From contig NZ_RWJF01000001.1 in assembly GCF_003970925.1 (NCBI RefSeq), forward strand, positions 1,854,501 to 1,918,500: a stretch of DNA of 64,000 nucleotides. Direction: 5' to 3'. This document shows positions 26,982 through 35,874 of this stretch, in pieces. Position 1 is the stretch's first letter. Every line of letters starts with the position of its first letter. The translations under genes and the position numbers were made by a program. The notes below the pieces were generated by a model. The model was not told where the DNA came from and made no database searches. It was given only the letters and a program-made list of their open reading frames with translations. Source of the DNA: Sphingomonas ginkgonis (GTDB taxonomy: Bacteria; Pseudomonadota; Alphaproteobacteria; Sphingomonadales; Sphingomonadaceae).

Positions 26982-27587
26982 ATGAGTATGCTTGACGCCC
27001 TGACCCAGGCCGGCGGTGCCGACGCGATTTCGCGCGAGCTCGGGGTCGACCAGCAGACGGCGCAGACCGGCATGGCGGCCCTGCTGCCGGCGGTGCTCGG
27101 CGGGATGCAGAACCATGCCGAGGGCCAGCCGCAGGGTCTCGGCGGGCTGATCGGCATGCTCGGCGGCCTCGGCGGCGGCGGGCTGATGGACAACGCGACC
27201 AGTGCCGCGCCGACCGACGTGTCACAGGGCAACGGCGTGCTCGGCCGGATCTTCGGCAACAAGGACAACAGTCGCGCGGTCGCCGACCATGCCGCGCAGC
27301 AGACCGGCCTCTCGCCCGACCTGCTGAAGCGGATGCTGCCGATCGTCGCGATGCTCGCGGCGGGCTATTTCTGGAAGCAGGCGCACAGCCATGGCGCGAC
27401 CGCCGATGCCGGCGCCGCGGGGGGCGACCCCACCGGCGCAGCCCCGGAGACGCAGCACAGCGGCGGCCTGCTCGCCGGCGGGCCGAGCGGCCTCGGCGGG
27501 CTGCTCGGCGGCCTGTTCGGGCGCGACGGCGACACGTCCAACCCGCTCAACCGGATCCTCGGCGGCCTGACCGGCACCTCGCGCTAG
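26982..27587 (+). CDS. DUF937 domain-containing protein
   Basis: 201 aa. DUF937 (YidB-like) proteins begin with an LDALTQAGG-type helix and a Gly/Leu-rich body; here GLGGLIGMLGGLGGGGLMD and the C-terminal GGLLGGLFG repeats are obvious. A central LLKRMLPIVAMLAAGYFWK segment could be a short membrane-associated helix. The function is unknown. ATG 26982 is chosen over an upstream frame because GGAGA lies 7 nt before it. Confidence 0.8.
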   Translation: MSMLDALTQAGGADAISRELGVDQQTAQTGMAALLPAVLGGMQNHAEGQPQGLGGLIGMLGGLGGGGLMDNATSAAPTDVSQGNGVLGRIFGNKDNSRAVADHAAQQTGLSPDLLKRMLPIVAMLAAGYFWKQAHSHGATADAGAAGGDPTGAAPETQHSGGLLAGGPSGLGGLLGGLFGRDGDTSNPLNRILGGLTGTSR

Positions 27588-27591
27588 GCCT

Positions 27592-27642
27592 GGTGCCGGC
27601 ACCCGTCGCTCCGGCCAAGGCCGGGACGGCGGGTGCGGCGCC
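27592..27642. terminator. Large imperfect hairpin between convergent genes
   Basis: GGTGCCGGCACCCG pairs roughly with CGGGTGCGGCGCC, and inside it CCGGCC pairs with GGCCGG around AA. It fills the 57-bp gap between the DUF937 gene and the DUF885 peptidase stop, so it may end transcription from both sides. No U-tract on either strand. Confidence 0.4.
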
Positions 27643-27644
27643 GG

Positions 27645-29501
27645 TCAGGCACGCCGGGTGCGGGCGATATAATCGTCGATGTTGAGCGCGAGCACGTCGA
27701 GCGGCACGTTGCCGCCCTGAACGACCGCGTCGTCGAAGTCCCTCAGGTCGTATTTCGCCCCGAGCGCGCGCTGCGCCTTGCCGCGCAGCTGGACGATCCG
27801 GTCCTGCCCGATCTTGTAGCCGCAGGCCTGGCCCGGCCAGCTGCAGTAGCGGTCGACCTCGCTCGCCACCTCGAGCGGATTGGAGCCGTTGCGGTCGACG
27901 AAGAACTGCACGCCCTGCTCGCGGGTCCAGCGCTTGGAGTGGATCCCGGTGTCGACCACCAGCCGGCAGGCCCGGAACGCGATCGACTGGAGGAAGCCGA
28001 GCCGCCCGACCGGGTCGCGGTCGTAGACTCCGAGCTCGTCGACCAGCTGCTCGGCGTAGAGCGCCCAGCCTTCCGAATAGGCGTTGAAGGCGAGGATGGT
28101 GCGGATGCGGGGGAGGGCGAACGTATATTCGCCCTGCCAGACGTGGCCGGGGATCGCCTCGTGCGCCGCGAGGTCGGGCAGGCTGTACTTGCTGTGGAGG
28201 TCGGGGGTCCTGAGATTGATCCAGAACTTGCCGGGGATCTTGCCGTCGGGCGAGCCGGGGCCGCCGAAGGCGCCGGGGGCGCCCTCCTGCTGGGCGACCG
28301 GGATCCGCTTCACCTCGAGGTTGCCCTTGACCAGCGTGCGGAAGGCGCGCGGGAGCACCGCGCGCATGATCTTCAGCCGCTCGCCGATGAAGGCGACGAT
28401 CTCGGCGCGGCCCTTGTCGCCGTCGCTGAACTTGTAGCGCGGGTCCTTCGCCAGCGCCTTCATCCGCTCGCCGACCGACCCTTGCGTATAGCCGAGCGAC
28501 TTCAGGATCGGGTCCATCCGGCCGTGCAGCTCGGCCAGCTCGGCAAGGCCGCGGCGGTGGATCTCGTCCGCCGACAGCTCCGTCGTGGTGCTCGCCCGCA
28601 AGGCATAGGCGTAATAAGCGTCGCCCGCGGGGCGCGACCACATGCCGGCGTCGTTGGTGGCCGCCGCGCGCTGGCGGGTCAGCTCCGCGATCTGCCGCTC
28701 GAGCGCCGGCGCGACCGTCTCCCGCGCGATTCGCGTCGCCTGCGGGCCCCACTCGCCCGGGATCTTGGTCGTGCGCTTGGTCAGCGAGGAGACGATGTCG
28801 CCGCCGTCGCGCGCGTCCTTGGCGGCGATCCCCAGTTGCCGCACCGCCTTGTCGATCAGGAAGGCCGGCGGGACCAGCCGCTTGGCCGCCGCCGCGCGCA
28901 TCCGTCCCAGCTCGCCGTCGAGCTGCGCCGGGAGCTCGGCCAGGCGCGACAGATAGGCCTCGGCGTCAGTGCGGTTCTCGACCAGATGATCGGTGTCGAG
29001 GAAGCTCGGCGTGTCGAGATAGGCGCCGGTGTTCTGGCTGACCACATAGGGGCTGTTGCGATAGCCGCCGACCGCCACGTCGCCATAGGGCAGGGCGTAG
29101 CCCTTGAGCGCGGTGCGGTAGGCGCTCCTGACCACTTCGACGCTGGTGCGGTTCGCCGCGGACAGGCGCGACGTGTCGACCGCCTCGGCCCGGGCGAGGT
29201 TGCGACGGACCATCGCCGCGAACCTTTCCTGGCCGGCCTGGCTGCGGTCGCCGAGGTGGAACTTGGCCGCGGCGCGCGGGCCCTTGTCGATGTTGAGGCT
29301 GGTCGCGGTCTCGGGGGAGAGCGCCATATAGTCGTCGGCGACCTGCGCCAGCAGCCGGTCGGCCGCCGCGTCGGCGGCGCTGGCCGGGCGGGGCGAGGCC
29401 GGCGCCGCCGCCGGGGCTGCCGCCGCCTGGCCGGTCGCGGCGATCGTCGCCGCTCCCGCCAGCGCCAGCGCGTCCCGCCGGCTCACATACGCATCACTCA
29501 T
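27645..29501 (-). CDS. DUF885 family exported metallopeptidase-like protein
   Basis: 618 aa. N-terminus SRRDALALAGAATIAATGQ has the Arg-Arg and hydrophobic core of a Tat signal. The DUF885 zinc motif HEAIPGHVWQ (about 441-450) with a downstream Glu in AYSEGWALY gives an HExxH-like site. Members of this family act as periplasmic carboxypeptidase-like or dipeptidase-like enzymes; the substrate is unknown. The start at 29501 overlaps the NfeD gene's stop by 8 bp, so the three genes SPFH-NfeD-DUF885 are likely one operon. Confidence 0.88.
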   Translation of the reverse strand: MSDAYVSRRDALALAGAATIAATGQAAAAPAAAPASPRPASAADAAADRLLAQVADDYMALSPETATSLNIDKGPRAAAKFHLGDRSQAGQERFAAMVRRNLARAEAVDTSRLSAANRTSVEVVRSAYRTALKGYALPYGDVAVGGYRNSPYVVSQNTGAYLDTPSFLDTDHLVENRTDAEAYLSRLAELPAQLDGELGRMRAAAAKRLVPPAFLIDKAVRQLGIAAKDARDGGDIVSSLTKRTTKIPGEWGPQATRIARETVAPALERQIAELTRQRAAATNDAGMWSRPAGDAYYAYALRASTTTELSADEIHRRGLAELAELHGRMDPILKSLGYTQGSVGERMKALAKDPRYKFSDGDKGRAEIVAFIGERLKIMRAVLPRAFRTLVKGNLEVKRIPVAQQEGAPGAFGGPGSPDGKIPGKFWINLRTPDLHSKYSLPDLAAHEAIPGHVWQGEYTFALPRIRTILAFNAYSEGWALYAEQLVDELGVYDRDPVGRLGFLQSIAFRACRLVVDTGIHSKRWTREQGVQFFVDRNGSNPLEVASEVDRYCSWPGQACGYKIGQDRIVQLRGKAQRALGAKYDLRDFDDAVVQGGNVPLDVLALNIDDYIARTRRA

Positions 29502-29958
29502 TCGTCTCTCCTGACAAGCGCTCGCGGGTCACGATCAGGCAGTTGCCCTCGACCGCGACGATCCTGACCTGGTCCCCGGCGTCCGCCGGGCCGCCCCGAG
29601 CGCTCCATTCGCCGTCGCCGACCCGGACCCGGCCGCCGTGCCCGTCGATCGCCCGGGTGACAAGCACCGAGCGGCCGATCAGCCGGGCCGAGCGGTCGTT
29701 GAGGTGCGGGTCGCTCGCCGGGGTGCCCGCCCGCGCGTAGATCTTGCGGCCGGCCATCACCGCGACCACCGCGTAGAGCGCGAACAGCAGCAGCTGCGCG
29801 GCGAGGCCGAGCGGGAAGAGCAGGGCGAACAGCCCGGTGACGATCGCCGCCGCGCCGACGAAGACGAGGAAGAAGCCGGGCGCGACGATCTCGGCGATCA
29901 GCAGCAGAACGCCGCCGATCGCCCAGATCCAGCCCGGTTCGAGCCCGGCCGGGATCAT
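29494..29958 (-). CDS. NfeD family membrane protein
   Basis: 154 aa. Two or three TM helices (IWAIGGVLLLIAEIVAPGFF, AAIVTGLFALLFPLGLAAQ, LLLFALYAVVAVMAG), then a C-terminal OB-fold domain (LIGRSVLVTRAIDGHGGRV). NfeD proteins partner with SPFH proteins in membrane microdomain maintenance; the upstream gene is exactly such a protein and overlaps by ATGA. Confidence 0.88.
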   Translation of the reverse strand: MIPAGLEPGWIWAIGGVLLLIAEIVAPGFFLVFVGAAAIVTGLFALLFPLGLAAQLLLFALYAVVAVMAGRKIYARAGTPASDPHLNDRSARLIGRSVLVTRAIDGHGGRVRVGDGEWSARGGPADAGDQVRIVAVEGNCLIVTRERLSGETNE

Positions 29959-30953
29959 TGGCCGGCGGAGGGGAGGCCGGTCGGCGACGCGGGCGGGGCG
30001 ACCCGCCGCTCGCGCGGGGCCGGGGCGGGGGCCTTCGCCGCATCGCCGCTCCCCAGCACTTCCTTCGCCAGCTCGCCGATCCCGCCCAGCGTCCCGATCA
30101 GCTGGGTCGCCTCGACCGGGAAGAGGATGGTCTTGGCGTTGGGCGAGGTGGCGAACTGGCTGATCGCCTCGACGTACTTCTGCGCGATGAAATAGTTGAT
30201 CGCCTGCGCGCTGCCCTGCTCGATTGCGTCGCTGACCGCCTTCGTGGCGCTCGCCTCCGCCTGTGCCGCGCGCTCGCGCGCCTCGGCCTCGCGGAAGGCG
30301 GCCTCCTTGCGCCCCTCGGCCTGGAGGATCTTGGACTGTTTCTCGCCCTCCGCCCGCAGGATCTCGCTCGCGCGCAGCCCCTCGCTCTCGAGGATCGCGG
30401 CGCGCTTCTCGCGCTCGGCCTTCATCTGGCGGGTCATCGCGTTGACGATGTCGGCGGGCGGACGGATGTCGCGCAGCTCGACGCGAGTGATCTTCACCCC
30501 CCAGCTCTCGGTCGCATGGTCGACCACGCTGAGCAGCCGGGCGTTGATCTCGTCGCGCTTCGACAGCGTCTCGTCGAGGTCCATCGAGCCCATCACCGTC
30601 CGGAGGTTGGTCGTCGAGAGCGCGGTGATCGCAGTATAGAGGTCACTGACCTCGTAAGCCGCCTTGGCCGGGTCCAGCACCTGGAAGAAGACCACGCCGT
30701 CGACCGCCACCATGGCATTGTCCTTGGTGATGATCTCCTGCCCCGGGATGTCGAGCACCTGCTCCATCATGTTGATGCGCCGGCCCACCCGGTAGAAGAA
30801 GGCGGGGACGAAGTTGAAGCCCGGGTCGGCCACCCGAACGAACCGGCCGAAATGCTCGATCGTGTAGCGGTAGCCCTGGTGGACGATCTTGACGCTCATC
30901 ATCACGAAAAGGACGACCAGGATCACCACGGCCATCAGAAAGCTGGTCAGCAT
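29955..30953 (-). CDS. SPFH domain/stomatin-like protein (QmcA type)
   Basis: 332 aa. N-terminal TM anchor (FLMAVVILVVLFVMMSV), then an SPFH/Band 7 domain (HQGYRYTIEHFGRF...DNAMVAVDGVVFFQV...LSTTNLRTVMGSMDLDETLS), then a heptad-rich coiled coil (RQMKAEREKRAAILESEGLR...ILQAEGRKEA). A Pro/Ala C-terminal tail ends it. These form membrane rings with NfeD partners and modulate proteolysis of membrane proteins. First gene of a likely operon with NfeD and DUF885. Confidence 0.92.
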   Translation of the reverse strand: MLTSFLMAVVILVVLFVMMSVKIVHQGYRYTIEHFGRFVRVADPGFNFVPAFFYRVGRRINMMEQVLDIPGQEIITKDNAMVAVDGVVFFQVLDPAKAAYEVSDLYTAITALSTTNLRTVMGSMDLDETLSKRDEINARLLSVVDHATESWGVKITRVELRDIRPPADIVNAMTRQMKAEREKRAAILESEGLRASEILRAEGEKQSKILQAEGRKEAAFREAEARERAAQAEASATKAVSDAIEQGSAQAINYFIAQKYVEAISQFATSPNAKTILFPVEATQLIGTLGGIGELAKEVLGSGDAAKAPAPAPRERRVAPPASPTGLPSAGQ

Positions 30954-31027
30954 GACTTCCCCCCAATTGGTCGCGCACTTATGAGCCGGCGAGGCGCAAG
31001 CTCAAACAGATTTCGGCGGGACGGCAG

Positions 31028-31693
31028 GTGACGGGCGAGACGGCGGAAGCGGACGGACGGAGCCGGGGCGAGCGCTACCGCGCGGACGGCTATGTCGCGC
31101 TTCCGCAGTTCTTCCCCACCGCGGTGCTCGACGCCTTCTACGGCCGGCTCGCCGCCGACCTCGACCTCGCCCGCAACGCCGCGCGCTACGCGGTGAACGG
31201 GCCGCTGCTGACCAAGCCGGCGATCGAGGTCTACAGCCACGCCTATGCGCCGCTCGCCGGCTTCCTGTGGGGGCTGACCCCGGCGGTGGCGGCGATCGCC
31301 GGCTGCCGGCTGCTCCCGACCTACGCCTATTTCCGCATCTACCAGCAGGGCGACGTCTGCCGGGTCCACGGCGACCGCCCCGCCTGCGAGCACAGCCTGT
31401 CGCTGACCCTCCAGCTCGACGACGACCGGCCGTGGGCGCTCAGCGTGGAGCGCGAGCGCCGCCCCGGGCTCGACCGGGTGGTCCAGGCGGACTTCGGCGA
31501 GGGCGCGTACGGCTCGGTCGCGATGCGGGCCGGGGACGCGGTCCTGTACCAGGGCGTCCACCATCGCCACGGCCGGCTCGAGCCCAACCCCAACCGCAGC
31601 TCGGCCCACCTCTTCCTCCACTGGGTGGATGCCGACGGCGCCTATGCCGGTGAGGCGTTCGACCAGCCCACCCTGCAGGGAGCGCAGCGATGA
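31028..31693 (+). CDS. Probable Fe(II)/2-oxoglutarate-type dioxygenase
   Basis: 221 aa. The double-stranded beta-helix metal triad is suggested by VHGDRP (H-x-D) and a distal His in the region GVHHRHGR...AHLFLHWVDADG; two Arg residues nearby could bind 2-oxoglutarate. RYRADGYVALPQFFP at the start resembles phytanoyl-CoA dioxygenase-type proteins. No substrate is evident. Starts with GTG 31028 and overlaps the next gene's ATG as ATGA, so it is coupled to the lyase gene. Confidence 0.6.
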   Translation: MTGETAEADGRSRGERYRADGYVALPQFFPTAVLDAFYGRLAADLDLARNAARYAVNGPLLTKPAIEVYSHAYAPLAGFLWGLTPAVAAIAGCRLLPTYAYFRIYQQGDVCRVHGDRPACEHSLSLTLQLDDDRPWALSVERERRPGLDRVVQADFGEGAYGSVAMRAGDAVLYQGVHHRHGRLEPNPNRSSAHLFLHWVDADGAYAGEAFDQPTLQGAQR

Positions 31694-32487
31694 CCCAGGT
31701 CTTGGCGGAGCGCCGCTCGCTCCTCTTCCTTCCCGCCTCCAACCCGCGGGCGATCACCAAGGCGCGCACGCTCGGCGTCGATGCCGTCGTTCTCGACCTC
31801 GAGGACGCCGTCCGCCCCGAGGCCAAGGTCGAGGCGCGCGCGGCCGCCGTCGCGGCGGTGGCCGAAGCCTGGTCCGGCGCGATCGGTATTCGCGTCAACG
31901 GGCTTGCGAGTGAGTGGCACGGCGCCGACGTGGCGGCGGTCGCCGCCTCGCGGGCGGACTTCGTGGTGGTGCCGCGGACCGACGGCCCGGCCGTGATCGC
32001 CGAGGTGGCCACGCTGACCGGCAAGCCGGTGGCGGCGATGATCGAGACTCCCGCCGGGGTGATCCACGCCCCGGCCATCGCCCGCGAGGCGGCCGCGCTG
32101 ATCGCCGGCACCAACGATCTCCGGGCCGAACTCCGCATCCCGCCGGGTTCCGGCCGGACGCCGCTGTTCGCCGCGTTGCAGATGACGGTGCTCGCGGCCC
32201 GCGCCGCCGGCATTCCCGTGTTCGACGGCGTGTTCAACGGGCTCGAGGACGAAGACGGGCTCGCCGCGGAGTGCGCGGAGGGGCGGGCGTTCGGGTTCGA
32301 CGGAAAGAGCCTGATCCACCCTGCCCAGGTGGAGGCCTGTCACGCGGCCTGGGCACCGCGCCCCGAGGAGCTCGACCGCGCCCGGCGGCTCGTCGCGGCG
32401 GCGAGCGGTGGCGCGGAGCGGTTCGAGGGCGCGATGATCGAGCGGATGCACGTCGAGGCGGCGCGCCGCCTCATCGAGCGGACATGA
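31690..32487 (+). CDS. HpcH/HpaI aldolase/CitE-like CoA ester lyase
   Basis: 265 aa TIM-barrel lyase. Conserved RRSLLFLPAS start, VVLDLEDAV with the Mg-binding acidic residues, IETPAGV, and FGFDGKSLIHPAQVE near the end. It cleaves or forms C-C bonds in CoA thioesters such as malyl- or citramalyl-CoA; the substrate is unclear. It shares ATGA with the preceding gene and is followed by a strong terminator. Confidence 0.85.
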   Translation: MTQVLAERRSLLFLPASNPRAITKARTLGVDAVVLDLEDAVRPEAKVEARAAAVAAVAEAWSGAIGIRVNGLASEWHGADVAAVAASRADFVVVPRTDGPAVIAEVATLTGKPVAAMIETPAGVIHAPAIAREAAALIAGTNDLRAELRIPPGSGRTPLFAALQMTVLAARAAGIPVFDGVFNGLEDEDGLAAECAEGRAFGFDGKSLIHPAQVEACHAAWAPRPEELDRARRLVAAASGGAERFEGAMIERMHVEAARRLIERT

Positions 32488-32491
32488 AAAA

Positions 32492-32520
32492 GGCCGCCGG
32501 ATCGCTCCGGCGGCCCTTCC
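32492..32520. terminator. Bidirectional intrinsic terminator
   Basis: Perfect 10-bp stem GGCCGCCGGA / TCCGGCGGCC with a TCGC loop. Plus-strand reads CCTTCC after it; minus-strand ends in five Ts (GAAAAA on the plus). It terminates the lyase gene and, from the other side, the minus-strand secreted-protein gene. Confidence 0.8.
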
Positions 32521-32541
32521 CTGTTGATCCTGACCCGGCGC

Positions 32542-32961
32542 TTAGGACGGGCTGAAGTTGCGGAAGTTCGCGCTGCTGCCCTTCGAGGCGATCAGCGCGC
32601 CGATCCCGACGACCGCGGCGAGCGCCAGCAGGAGCGGGAGGGCGCCGATGCCGGCACTGGCGGCGACCGGAACGGCCTCGACCGGAGCAGGCGGGGGCGG
32701 AGCGGCTTCGGTGGTCGGAACCGGCGCCGGGGCGTCGGTCACGGGCAGGACGCAACCGGCCGGCGCACCCTGCGCCGCGGTCGCTGCCGCCGCGCCACCG
32801 GCGCAGACCGCATTCGCCGCGCTCTGCACGCCGAAGGCGCTCAGCGCGACCCACGGGCTAACCGTCTGCGAAACCTGCGCAGCCGCAAAAGCCGGAGTGC
32901 TGAACGCCATCGCCACGCTGGCCAGCGACGCACCAAATTTGATCATTCCCCGCCTTGTCAT
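32542..32961 (-). CDS. Secreted protein with C-terminal transmembrane segment
   Basis: 139 aa of unknown family. N-terminal signal peptide (MIKFGASLASVAMAFSTPAFAA, cleaved after AFAA). A Thr/Pro-rich linker (PAPVPTTEAAPPPPAPVE) leads to GALPLLLALAAVVGIGALIA, a TM helix, then a short basic/polar tail ending NFRNFSPS. Two Cys (CAGG, CVLP) may form a disulphide. The layout, with a TM near the C-terminus and a few residues after, recalls sorting-signal proteins, but no PEP motif is present. It faces the exopolysaccharide locus across a divergent spacer. Confidence 0.65.
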   Translation of the reverse strand: MTRRGMIKFGASLASVAMAFSTPAFAAAQVSQTVSPWVALSAFGVQSAANAVCAGGAAAATAAQGAPAGCVLPVTDAPAPVPTTEAAPPPPAPVEAVPVAASAGIGALPLLLALAAVVGIGALIASKGSSANFRNFSPS

Positions 32962-32988
32962 CCGAGCACTCCGTTTACTTCTCCCACG

Positions 32989-33017
32989 GCTTTAGCCTCA
33001 GCAAGCCTTTAAGCCAA
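32989..33017 (-). promoter_or_regulatory. Candidate sigma-70 promoter of the secreted-protein gene
   Basis: On the minus strand TTGGCT (33017-33012), 17 nt, TAAAGC (32994-32989). It resembles a -35/-10 pair in a 141-bp divergent spacer, but both boxes deviate from consensus. Confidence 0.3.
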
Positions 33018-33102
33018 GTTATGAAACGACATAAATCGGGGTTAGTTGCGCATCGGTTCCATTCTCGTCCGAAATTGCTGGCTTCCCGCATCGGGGGCCC
33101 GC

Positions 33103-34254
33103 ATGACGAACCGGATGAATGCCGCAAAACCCGAGATTGTCCTTTCTGCGAACAGTTGTTGGAACCTCGTAAATTTCCGGGGTGCGCTACTCAAGGGGCT
33201 GCAGGAACGTGGCTTTCAGGTCACAGGAGCGGCCCCGCTCGACGGTAGCGAGGGCCTGTTGTCCCGCGCCGGGGCGGCGGTCGAGCCGATCGCGATTCGA
33301 AGCGACGGCCTCAACCCGCTGGAGGATGCCCGGCTGGCGGTCCGCTACTGGCGGCTGCTGCGCCGCCGCCGCCCGGCCGCCTTTTGCGGCTTCACTGCCA
33401 AGCCGAACGTCTACGGCTGCCTCGCCGCCGGGCAGCTCGGCATCCCGGCAATCGCCAATGTGAGCGGGCTCGGGACCGCCTTCATCCGTGGCGGTTCCCT
33501 CGAGAAGCTGATCACCGGCCTCTACACCGCCGCGTTCCGGCGCGCCGCGCTCGTCTTCTTCCAGAACCGCGAGGACCGGGCGCTGTTCGTCGACCGCGGG
33601 ATCGTCCGTCCGGAACAGGCGGGGCTCCTGCCGGGGTCGGGAGTCGATCTCGCGCGCTTCCGGCCGACGCGGCGAAGCGGCGACGCGACGGGCGAGACAC
33701 GCTTCCTGTTCGTCGGCCGGCTGATCGGGGACAAGGGCGTGCGCGAGTTCGCCGACGCGGCGCGAATTGTCCGGGCGGCACGTCCCGACTGCCGCTTCGC
33801 GCTGCTGGGGCCGCTCGGCGTCGCCAACCGCACCGCGATCACCCGCGAGGAACTCGACGGCTGGGTGGGGGAGGGGATCCTCGACTATCGCGGCGCGGCG
33901 GACGACGTGCGGCCGCATCTCGACTGGGCCGACGCGATCGTCCTGCCCTCCTATCGCGAGGGATTGTCGCGGGTGCTGCTGGAGGGCGCGGCGATGGAAC
34001 GGCCGCTGCTCGCCTCGGACGTGCCGGGCAACCGGGAGCTGGTTCGCGACGGGGTGAACGGCCTCTCGTTCAGCGTCCGGTCAGCCGATTCGATGGCAGA
34101 GGCGATGCTCCGCTTCGCCGCCATGCCCTTCTCGCAAAAGCAAATATTGGCGGCGGCCGCACGGCGGGGGGTGGAAGTGGAGTTCGACGAGGCTATAGTC
34201 GTCGAGCGCTACGTGAATGCAATCAGGGCGGCGATCGGGCCCGCCGCCGGCTGA
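33103..34254 (+). CDS. Glycosyltransferase family 4 protein
   Basis: 383 aa GT-B glycosyltransferase. N-terminal domain with NVSGLGTAFIRGG, C-terminal nucleotide-sugar domain with FLFVGRLIGDKGVREFADAA, and the E-x7-E signature in PSYREGLSRVLLEGAAME. It probably adds a hexose to an undecaprenyl-linked repeat unit. Candidate start codons are ATG 33103 and ATG 33115; neither has a strong RBS. First gene of the plus-strand exopolysaccharide locus. Confidence 0.87.
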   Translation: MTNRMNAAKPEIVLSANSCWNLVNFRGALLKGLQERGFQVTGAAPLDGSEGLLSRAGAAVEPIAIRSDGLNPLEDARLAVRYWRLLRRRRPAAFCGFTAKPNVYGCLAAGQLGIPAIANVSGLGTAFIRGGSLEKLITGLYTAAFRRAALVFFQNREDRALFVDRGIVRPEQAGLLPGSGVDLARFRPTRRSGDATGETRFLFVGRLIGDKGVREFADAARIVRAARPDCRFALLGPLGVANRTAITREELDGWVGEGILDYRGAADDVRPHLDWADAIVLPSYREGLSRVLLEGAAMERPLLASDVPGNRELVRDGVNGLSFSVRSADSMAEAMLRFAAMPFSQKQILAAAARRGVEVEFDEAIVVERYVNAIRAAIGPAAG

Positions 34255-34281
34255 GCAGCGCAGGGGAAATCGACGACTCAC

Positions 34282-35094
34282 ATGTTCGGCCTGTTCAAGA
34301 GGAAGGGCGGCACGCCATCGGTGCCGGCAGGCTACCGCGCCTATGCGGTGGGCGACGTCCACGGCCGGCTCGACCTGCTCGAGCCGCTGCTCGACGACAT
34401 CGTCACCGACGCCCAGGCGCGGGGCAACTCGCGCAACCTGCTGGTGATGCTCGGCGACCTCATCGACCGCGGCGCCTGGTCGGCGCAGGTGATCGACCGG
34501 CTGCGCTCCTGGAAGCCGCACGGGTGGCGCAGCGTATTCCTGATGGGCAACCATGAGGAGGTGCTGCTGCAGGTGCTCGACGGCGACGTCGGCCTGATGC
34601 GGCAGTGGTTCCGCTTCGGCGGCACCGAGTGTCTCGCCAGCTATGGCGTGGCGGCCGGGCAGCTGGCCGAGCTCGACGATCCGGCAGCGCTGGCGCTGGT
34701 GCGCCAGGTAATCCCGCCCGACCATGTCGCCTTCATCCGTGGCTTCGGCGACACGCTCAGCCTCGGCGACTATCTGTTCGTCCATGCCGGGATCCGGCCC
34801 GGCGTCCCGCTCGAGCAGCAGGCGCGCAGCGACCTGCGCTGGATCCGCGAACCCTTCCTGTCGCACGGTGACCGGCACGAGGCGCTGGTCGTCCATGGCC
34901 ATACCATCCACGACGAAGTGGTGGAGCTGTCCAACCGGATCGCGCTCGATACCGGCGCCTATCGCACGGATCGGCTCAGCGCGATGGGCTTCGAGGGCGA
35001 GCAGCGCTGGCTGCTGCAGTCCGCGGGCGGCGATCGTGTCGCTGATGAAACGAACCAACATTCCGCTCGTTTAGCCGCTATTCGAAGCGCTTAG
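34282..35094 (+). CDS. Serine/threonine protein phosphatase-type metallophosphoesterase
   Basis: 270 aa PrpA/PrpB-like phosphoesterase. Metal-binding motifs are GDVHGRLD (about 24-31), LGDLIDRG, MGNHEE, FVHAGIRPG and VVHGHT. These calcineurin-like enzymes dephosphorylate Ser/Thr (or Tyr) proteins. It sits between a glycosyltransferase and the polysaccharide export genes, so it might act on a locus protein, but there is no direct evidence. Starts 27 bp after the GT gene. Confidence 0.87.
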   Translation: MFGLFKRKGGTPSVPAGYRAYAVGDVHGRLDLLEPLLDDIVTDAQARGNSRNLLVMLGDLIDRGAWSAQVIDRLRSWKPHGWRSVFLMGNHEEVLLQVLDGDVGLMRQWFRFGGTECLASYGVAAGQLAELDDPAALALVRQVIPPDHVAFIRGFGDTLSLGDYLFVHAGIRPGVPLEQQARSDLRWIREPFLSHGDRHEALVVHGHTIHDEVVELSNRIALDTGAYRTDRLSAMGFEGEQRWLLQSAGGDRVADETNQHSARLAAIRSA

Positions 35095-35132
35095 GCTTGC
35101 GCTTCGGGCGAGCTGCTGGTGTAGGAGGGCCC

Positions 35133-35855
35133 GTGACCAACAACAAACCTCAGCGCACGTTCTCCGTCCGGGCGACCGCGACGGCAACCCTCATGCTGAC
35201 CACCCTCCTCCCCAGCTGCGCGGACAAGCGCGGCGGGCCCATCCCCTATGACGTGGCGCTCGGCAAGCCGGACGCGCCCAGCCTGACGCCGTTGGGGGCG
35301 GACTACCGGATCGCGCCGCTCGACAAGCTGGCGATCAAGGTCTTCAAGCAGCCGGACCTCAGCTCGGACTATGACGTCGATCTGCTCGGCAACATCTCGA
35401 TGCCGCTGGTCGGCGAGTTGAAGGTGATCGACAAGACGCCGGTCGAGGTGAAGGATGAGGTCACCTCGCTGCTCGGGGCCAAGTATCTGGTCCACCCGGA
35501 GGTCAGCGTCGGCGTCAAGGAGTCGACCCGCAACAGCGTCACGGTCGACGGCGCGGTGAACAAGTCGGGGGTCATCCCCGCCTTCGGTTCGGTCACGCTC
35601 ATCCAGGTCATCGCCGCGGCCGGCGGCCTGAAGGAAGACGCCAACGCCCGCCGGGTCGCGGTCTTCCGGCAGATCGGCGGCAAGCGCCAGGCGGCGGCGT
35701 TCGACCTGACCGACATCCGTCGTGGCCAGTCGCCCGACCCGCAGATCTATCCCGGCGACATCGTTATCGTCGACGGCTCGTCGGTCAAGAATACGCAGAA
35801 GCAGATCCTCACGTCGCTTCCGCTCCTCAACGTCTTCAGCCCGCTCGGGCTCTGA
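35133..35855 (+). CDS. Polysaccharide export outer-membrane lipoprotein (Wza/GumB-like)
   Basis: 240 aa. Signal with lipobox-like LLPSC at the N-terminus, then a poly-export domain (YRIAPLDKLAIKVFKQPDLS...LGNISMPLVGEL) and an SLBB-type domain (VTVDGAVNKSGVIPAFGS). It should form the outer-membrane channel for exopolysaccharide. GTG 35133 follows AGGAGGG (spacing 5); upstream codons lack an RBS. Shorter than E. coli Wza (about 380 aa), like many GumB-type homologues. Confidence 0.9.
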   Translation: MTNNKPQRTFSVRATATATLMLTTLLPSCADKRGGPIPYDVALGKPDAPSLTPLGADYRIAPLDKLAIKVFKQPDLSSDYDVDLLGNISMPLVGELKVIDKTPVEVKDEVTSLLGAKYLVHPEVSVGVKESTRNSVTVDGAVNKSGVIPAFGSVTLIQVIAAAGGLKEDANARRVAVFRQIGGKRQAAAFDLTDIRRGQSPDPQIYPGDIVIVDGSSVKNTQKQILTSLPLLNVFSPLGL

Positions 35856-35874
35856 GCTTCCAGTCGGAGTGCCT

